Source: Winogradskyella arenosi
GTDB taxonomy: Bacteria; Bacteroidota; Bacteroidia; Flavobacteriales; Flavobacteriaceae
Reading direction: 5' to 3'
Assembly: GCF_003337305.1 (NCBI RefSeq)
Contig: NZ_QPJO01000002.1
Span: 620,001-684,000, forward strand
DNA length: 64,000 bases
The notes beneath the pieces are model-generated. The model was not told the DNA's origin, did not search any database, and saw only the letters and a list, made by a program, of their open reading frames with translations. Both the position numbers and the translations under genes were made by a program. Shown in pieces: positions 61,166 to 64,000 of this stretch. Position 1 is the first letter of the stretch. The number at the start of each line of letters is the position of its first letter.

Positions 61166-63097
61166 TTATTCTTCTTTATCTTTATTACTATCGATAATGT
61201 AGAAGTAAGAACGTCTGTTTAATTGGTGTTCCTCTTCTGTACATTTTACACCATTACCACAATCGTTTAATAACTGTGTTTCACCATAACCAATGGCACT
61301 TTCAATTCTGTCTGGACTTATATCTCTAGATAAAAGATAGTCTTTAGTCGATTTAGCACGACGGTCAGATAATTTTAAGTTGTACTTATCACGACCTCTA
61401 CTATCGGTATGCGATTCAATTTTAATGACCATATCAGGGTGCTTACGCATCACATCTACAATGTTTTCTAATTCATATTCGGCATCCGTTCTAATGTTCC
61501 ATTTGTCAAAGTCGAAGAATATTGGGTTAATGACAATTTGATCTTCAGAAATTAATGGACTTAAGGTTAAGTCTGCAGTATGAACTTCTTCATTGGTATT
61601 CGTCGTTGTTAACGTCGCCTTATCATCTTTATAATCGGCCTTACTACCTAATACGGTATAAGTCTGATTACAGTCTACATCAAAGCTATAAGTACCGTCA
61701 GCCGTCGTTGTAACCTCTTCAATAATTTTACCTGTTGCATCAATGAGTTGAACTTTTACATCAGCAAGAATAATATCGGTTCTCGCCTCTCTAGCAGTAC
61801 CTGTAATTTGTTGTTTACATTCTGTTACGGTGTAACTATAAATATCATCACTACCTTTTCCACCAGGACGATTCGATGAGAAATATCCTTTTTGGTTGTC
61901 GTTATTAATAAAATATGCAAAATCATCATAACCACTATTGAAAGGAGCTCCTAAATTCACAGGATCTGAAGCAATCTCTACTTGTAAAACATCAGATTTA
62001 AAAATATCTAATAAACCAAGATTTAAATGTCCGTCTGAAGAAAAGTATAAGGTGTTATCAGCGGCCACGAATGGAAACATCTCACGTCCTTCTGTATTGA
62101 TTCCTTCACCTAAGTTTACTGGAGATCCATAAGTGTTATCATCGTTGATTTCTACCGCATAGATATCGGTTTGTCCAAAACCACCTTCACGATCCGATAC
62201 AAAGTATAAGGTTTTATTATCCGGACTTAAAGCAGGGTGACCTGTTGAAAAGACATCATCATTAAAAGGTAATTCCTCTACATCATCCCAAGCACCGTCT
62301 ACTAATGTGGCTTTATAGATTTGAAGGTGAGTGGTTCCTTCTTTATCGTATTCTAAACGGTTACGTTTATTAGTATTGTCTCGTGTAAAATACATGGTCT
62401 GCCCATCATTAGTAATTGCTATAGAAGCTTCATGATAATCGGTATTAATATCCATAGCATTAAGTGAGGTTGCAGAACCATAAGATTGTGACCCATCGTC
62501 TTCATCAGTGACTTCAATTTCAAAAAGATCTAAAAAAGGTTCTTTATTCCAGTTGTACACTTTTTTATCATCATTGTTGGCAGAGGCATAGTAAAGTGTG
62601 TTACCAAACATATATGGACCAAAATCTGAGTTTTCAGTATTGAAATCTAAATTTTCAATGGTTACAATAAGCTCATCATTCTTCGACGTTAATTTATCGA
62701 AAATGTCAACTTCATCAGGGTTGTACCCTTTAAGTCTGCTATCACCTTGTTGAGCATCACTTAATTTCTTAAACCAAACATCGGCTTCTTCATAGTTACC
62801 AATACTTCGTAAAGATTGAATATACTTATAGACAAACTCTGCTTCAATATCGTTGTATTGGTTCAAAGCTTTTTCATACCAGTATACAGCCTTCTCAGAA
62901 TTAGAGTTGTTATAGTACGCATCTCCTAAACGTGTTAGAACGTGAGCACTTTCATCTCCCTTTTCATAGGCTTTTTCATACAATTCAATGGCTTTTACAT
63001 AACCATAATTTTCAAAGAATTTATCGGCTAGTTTCGTTTGTGCAAAAGACAAAGAACTGCTTAAAATTATTACGAGCGCTAATATTTTAATCTTCAT
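61166..63097 (-). CDS. OmpA-family protein with TPR and PD40 domains, PorE-like
   Basis: 643 residues. Signal peptide (about 1-19, LSFAQ), TPR-like helices (about 22-125: YEKAYEKGDESAHVLTRLGDAYYNN and repeats), a PD40/WD40-type propeller (about 165-430: ALSPDNKTLYFVSDREGGFGQTDIYAVE and similar), a carboxypeptidase-regulatory-like domain (about 435-515) and a C-terminal OmpA domain (about 530-640: FDFDKWNIRTDAEYELENIV, IESHTDSRG, LSDRRAKSTKDYL) that binds peptidoglycan. This is the domain order of PorE, a T9SS part in P. gingivalis, but flavobacteria have several such OmpA/PorP pairs, so the exact role is open. 13 bp behind the PorP/SprF gene. Confidence 0.92.
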   Translation of the reverse strand: MKIKILALVIILSSSLSFAQTKLADKFFENYGYVKAIELYEKAYEKGDESAHVLTRLGDAYYNNSNSEKAVYWYEKALNQYNDIEAEFVYKYIQSLRSIGNYEEADVWFKKLSDAQQGDSRLKGYNPDEVDIFDKLTSKNDELIVTIENLDFNTENSDFGPYMFGNTLYYASANNDDKKVYNWNKEPFLDLFEIEVTDEDDGSQSYGSATSLNAMDINTDYHEASIAITNDGQTMYFTRDNTNKRNRLEYDKEGTTHLQIYKATLVDGAWDDVEELPFNDDVFSTGHPALSPDNKTLYFVSDREGGFGQTDIYAVEINDDNTYGSPVNLGEGINTEGREMFPFVAADNTLYFSSDGHLNLGLLDIFKSDVLQVEIASDPVNLGAPFNSGYDDFAYFINNDNQKGYFSSNRPGGKGSDDIYSYTVTECKQQITGTAREARTDIILADVKVQLIDATGKIIEEVTTTADGTYSFDVDCNQTYTVLGSKADYKDDKATLTTTNTNEEVHTADLTLSPLISEDQIVINPIFFDFDKWNIRTDAEYELENIVDVMRKHPDMVIKIESHTDSRGRDKYNLKLSDRRAKSTKDYLLSRDISPDRIESAIGYGETQLLNDCGNGVKCTEEEHQLNRRSYFYIIDSNKDKEE

Positions 63098-63110
63098 AAT
63101 TGGGGTCTTT

Positions 63111-64000
63111 TTAGAAATATCTAGGCGATTTTATACGTTTACTTTTAAATACTTCAAACATTAATAATACTTCATGGGTACCACTAGTGTAAGGTTTAAG
63201 ATCTGAAACTGGGTATTCATAGGCATAACCAATGCGGAGTTGCTTAGAGATTTGGAAATCTGCAATTCCTCCAATAGCTGCGGCATATTGATTAACTCTA
63301 TAGGCACCTCCTAACCATAACTTTTCATTGAATAAGAAGTTGGCCGAAAGATCAAATGATAATGGTGCACCATTCGTAGCTTTCAATAGGGCAGAAGGCT
63401 TAAGTTTTACGCTCTCACTTAAATCGAATACATATCCACCGGTGAAATAATAACTGATACGTTCTAAAGCTACATAGTCTACAGAACCGTTACGACCATT
63501 ATTATAATCAGTGTTTAGAATTCTTGGTGTTGATAACCCGAGGTACCAACGTGAAGAGTGTAAATACAAACCAGCGCCAATATTAGGACTCCATCGGTTA
63601 GAGACATCGTTAAAGAATTGATCACTTACAACAGAGGGATCTGTTAAAAGTTCTTCATCTAAACTGTAATGTGTTAAACCTCCTTTAATACCAAAGGCTA
63701 ATTTAACAGTTTCAGTCGCCTGAATGGTATAAGAATAATCGGCATAGAGGTATGAGAAGTTCTCATAACCCAATTTATCGTTGATAAATGAAAGGCCTAA
63801 ACCCATATTTTCATTACGTAATGGCGTATGTATAGACAGGGTTTGCGTCTCTGGTCCTCCATCTAAACCTACCCATTGACTTCTATGTAAACCTACAACA
63901 CTTAGTGTTTCTCTACTTCCTGCATAGGCAGGATTAATCGAAATCGTGTTAAACATGTATTGGGTGAACTGAGGTAACTGCTGGGCAAATGCAGAAGATA
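63111..64000 (-). CDS. PorP/SprF family type IX secretion membrane protein, 5' end cut
   Basis: The frame is open to the window edge. The codons before the first ATG (63956) read SSAFAQQLPQFTQY, so the end of a signal peptide and the mature start AQQLPQFTQYMFNTISINPAYAGSR lie upstream of that ATG, and the true start is outside the window. PorP/SprF proteins are outer-membrane barrels that take part in T9SS and adhesin export (known for SprF with SprB in F. johnsoniae). The TQYMFN..S.NPAYAGSRE motif is the family signature. It is co-transcribed with the PorE-like gene (13 bp). Confidence 0.92.
   Translation of the reverse strand, partial: SSAFAQQLPQFTQYMFNTISINPAYAGSRETLSVVGLHRSQWVGLDGGPETQTLSIHTPLRNENMGLGLSFINDKLGYENFSYLYADYSYTIQATETVKLAFGIKGGLTHYSLDEELLTDPSVVSDQFFNDVSNRWSPNIGAGLYLHSSRWYLGLSTPRILNTDYNNGRNGSVDYVALERISYYFTGGYVFDLSESVKLKPSALLKATNGAPLSFDLSANFLFNEKLWLGGAYRVNQYAAAIGGIADFQISKQLRIGYAYEYPVSDLKPYTSGTHEVLLMFEVFKSKRIKSPRYF

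Overview
The window is low-GC, gene-dense chromosomal DNA from a member of the Bacteroidota, almost certainly a (probably marine) Flavobacteriaceae bacterium. The evidence is the gliding/type IX secretion genes (gldF, gldG, porQ, a PorP/SprF gene beside a PorE-like OmpA gene), two proteins with C-terminal T9SS sorting domains, many lipoproteins with acidic residues after the lipid cysteine, near absence of Shine-Dalgarno sequences, and promoters of the Bacteroidota type (TTG or TTTG, about 20 nt, TAnnTTTG). The genus cannot be resolved by reading alone. No tRNA, rRNA, insertion sequence, prophage or CRISPR array was seen.

Layout. 1-5300: two neighbouring genes with a shared C-terminal domain (the first cut by the window edge), a large secreted leucine-rich-repeat/beta-helix protein, and a lipoprotein. 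5330-10693 (minus strand): SAM hydrolase, ABM monooxygenase, a CTCACAG heptamer repeat, gldF, a small membrane protein, gldG, dnaN. 10816-13484: phoH-like ATPase, a beta-barrel protein, purC. 13674-16431 (minus): rlmD with two envelope genes. 16665-19572: ornithine aminotransferase, small membrane proteins, Smr protein. 19569-28007: calcium-repeat lipoprotein, cysteine desulfurase, T9SS cargo, TonB-dependent receptor, M23 peptidase. 28346-30769: coiled-coil gene, zapA, a candidate 6S RNA, rny. 30809-34958: PAS histidine kinase, xerD, aroQ, a gene-poor stretch, a beta-barrel protein. 35136-37172 (minus): lpdA, msrB. 37313-44529: glycogen cluster glgA-glgC-glgB plus a GH31 glucosidase. 44596-52454: M48 protease, MFS transporter, lipoprotein, lon, porQ, cmk. 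52543-59433: LysM protein, rpsA, pyrR, pyrB, rnz, pdxH. 59657-64000: CAP-domain lipoprotein, a 1-kb gene-poor stretch, and the PorE-like/PorP pair cut by the right edge.

Most of the window is housekeeping and envelope biology. The genes link into a few systems: gliding/T9SS (GldF-GldG, PorQ, PorP/PorE-like, with cargo at 1535 and 21748), glycogen storage and mobilisation, pyrimidine metabolism (pyrR, pyrB, cmk), and cell division/RNA turnover (zapA, rny). I did not find a clear new multi-gene defence or mobile system. The strongest unannotated signals are non-coding: a 189-nt rod-like RNA candidate between zapA and rny, nested palindromes in front of the GH31 gene, a 7-bp tandem repeat in front of gldF, and structured leaders or tails at rpsA, pyrB and lon.
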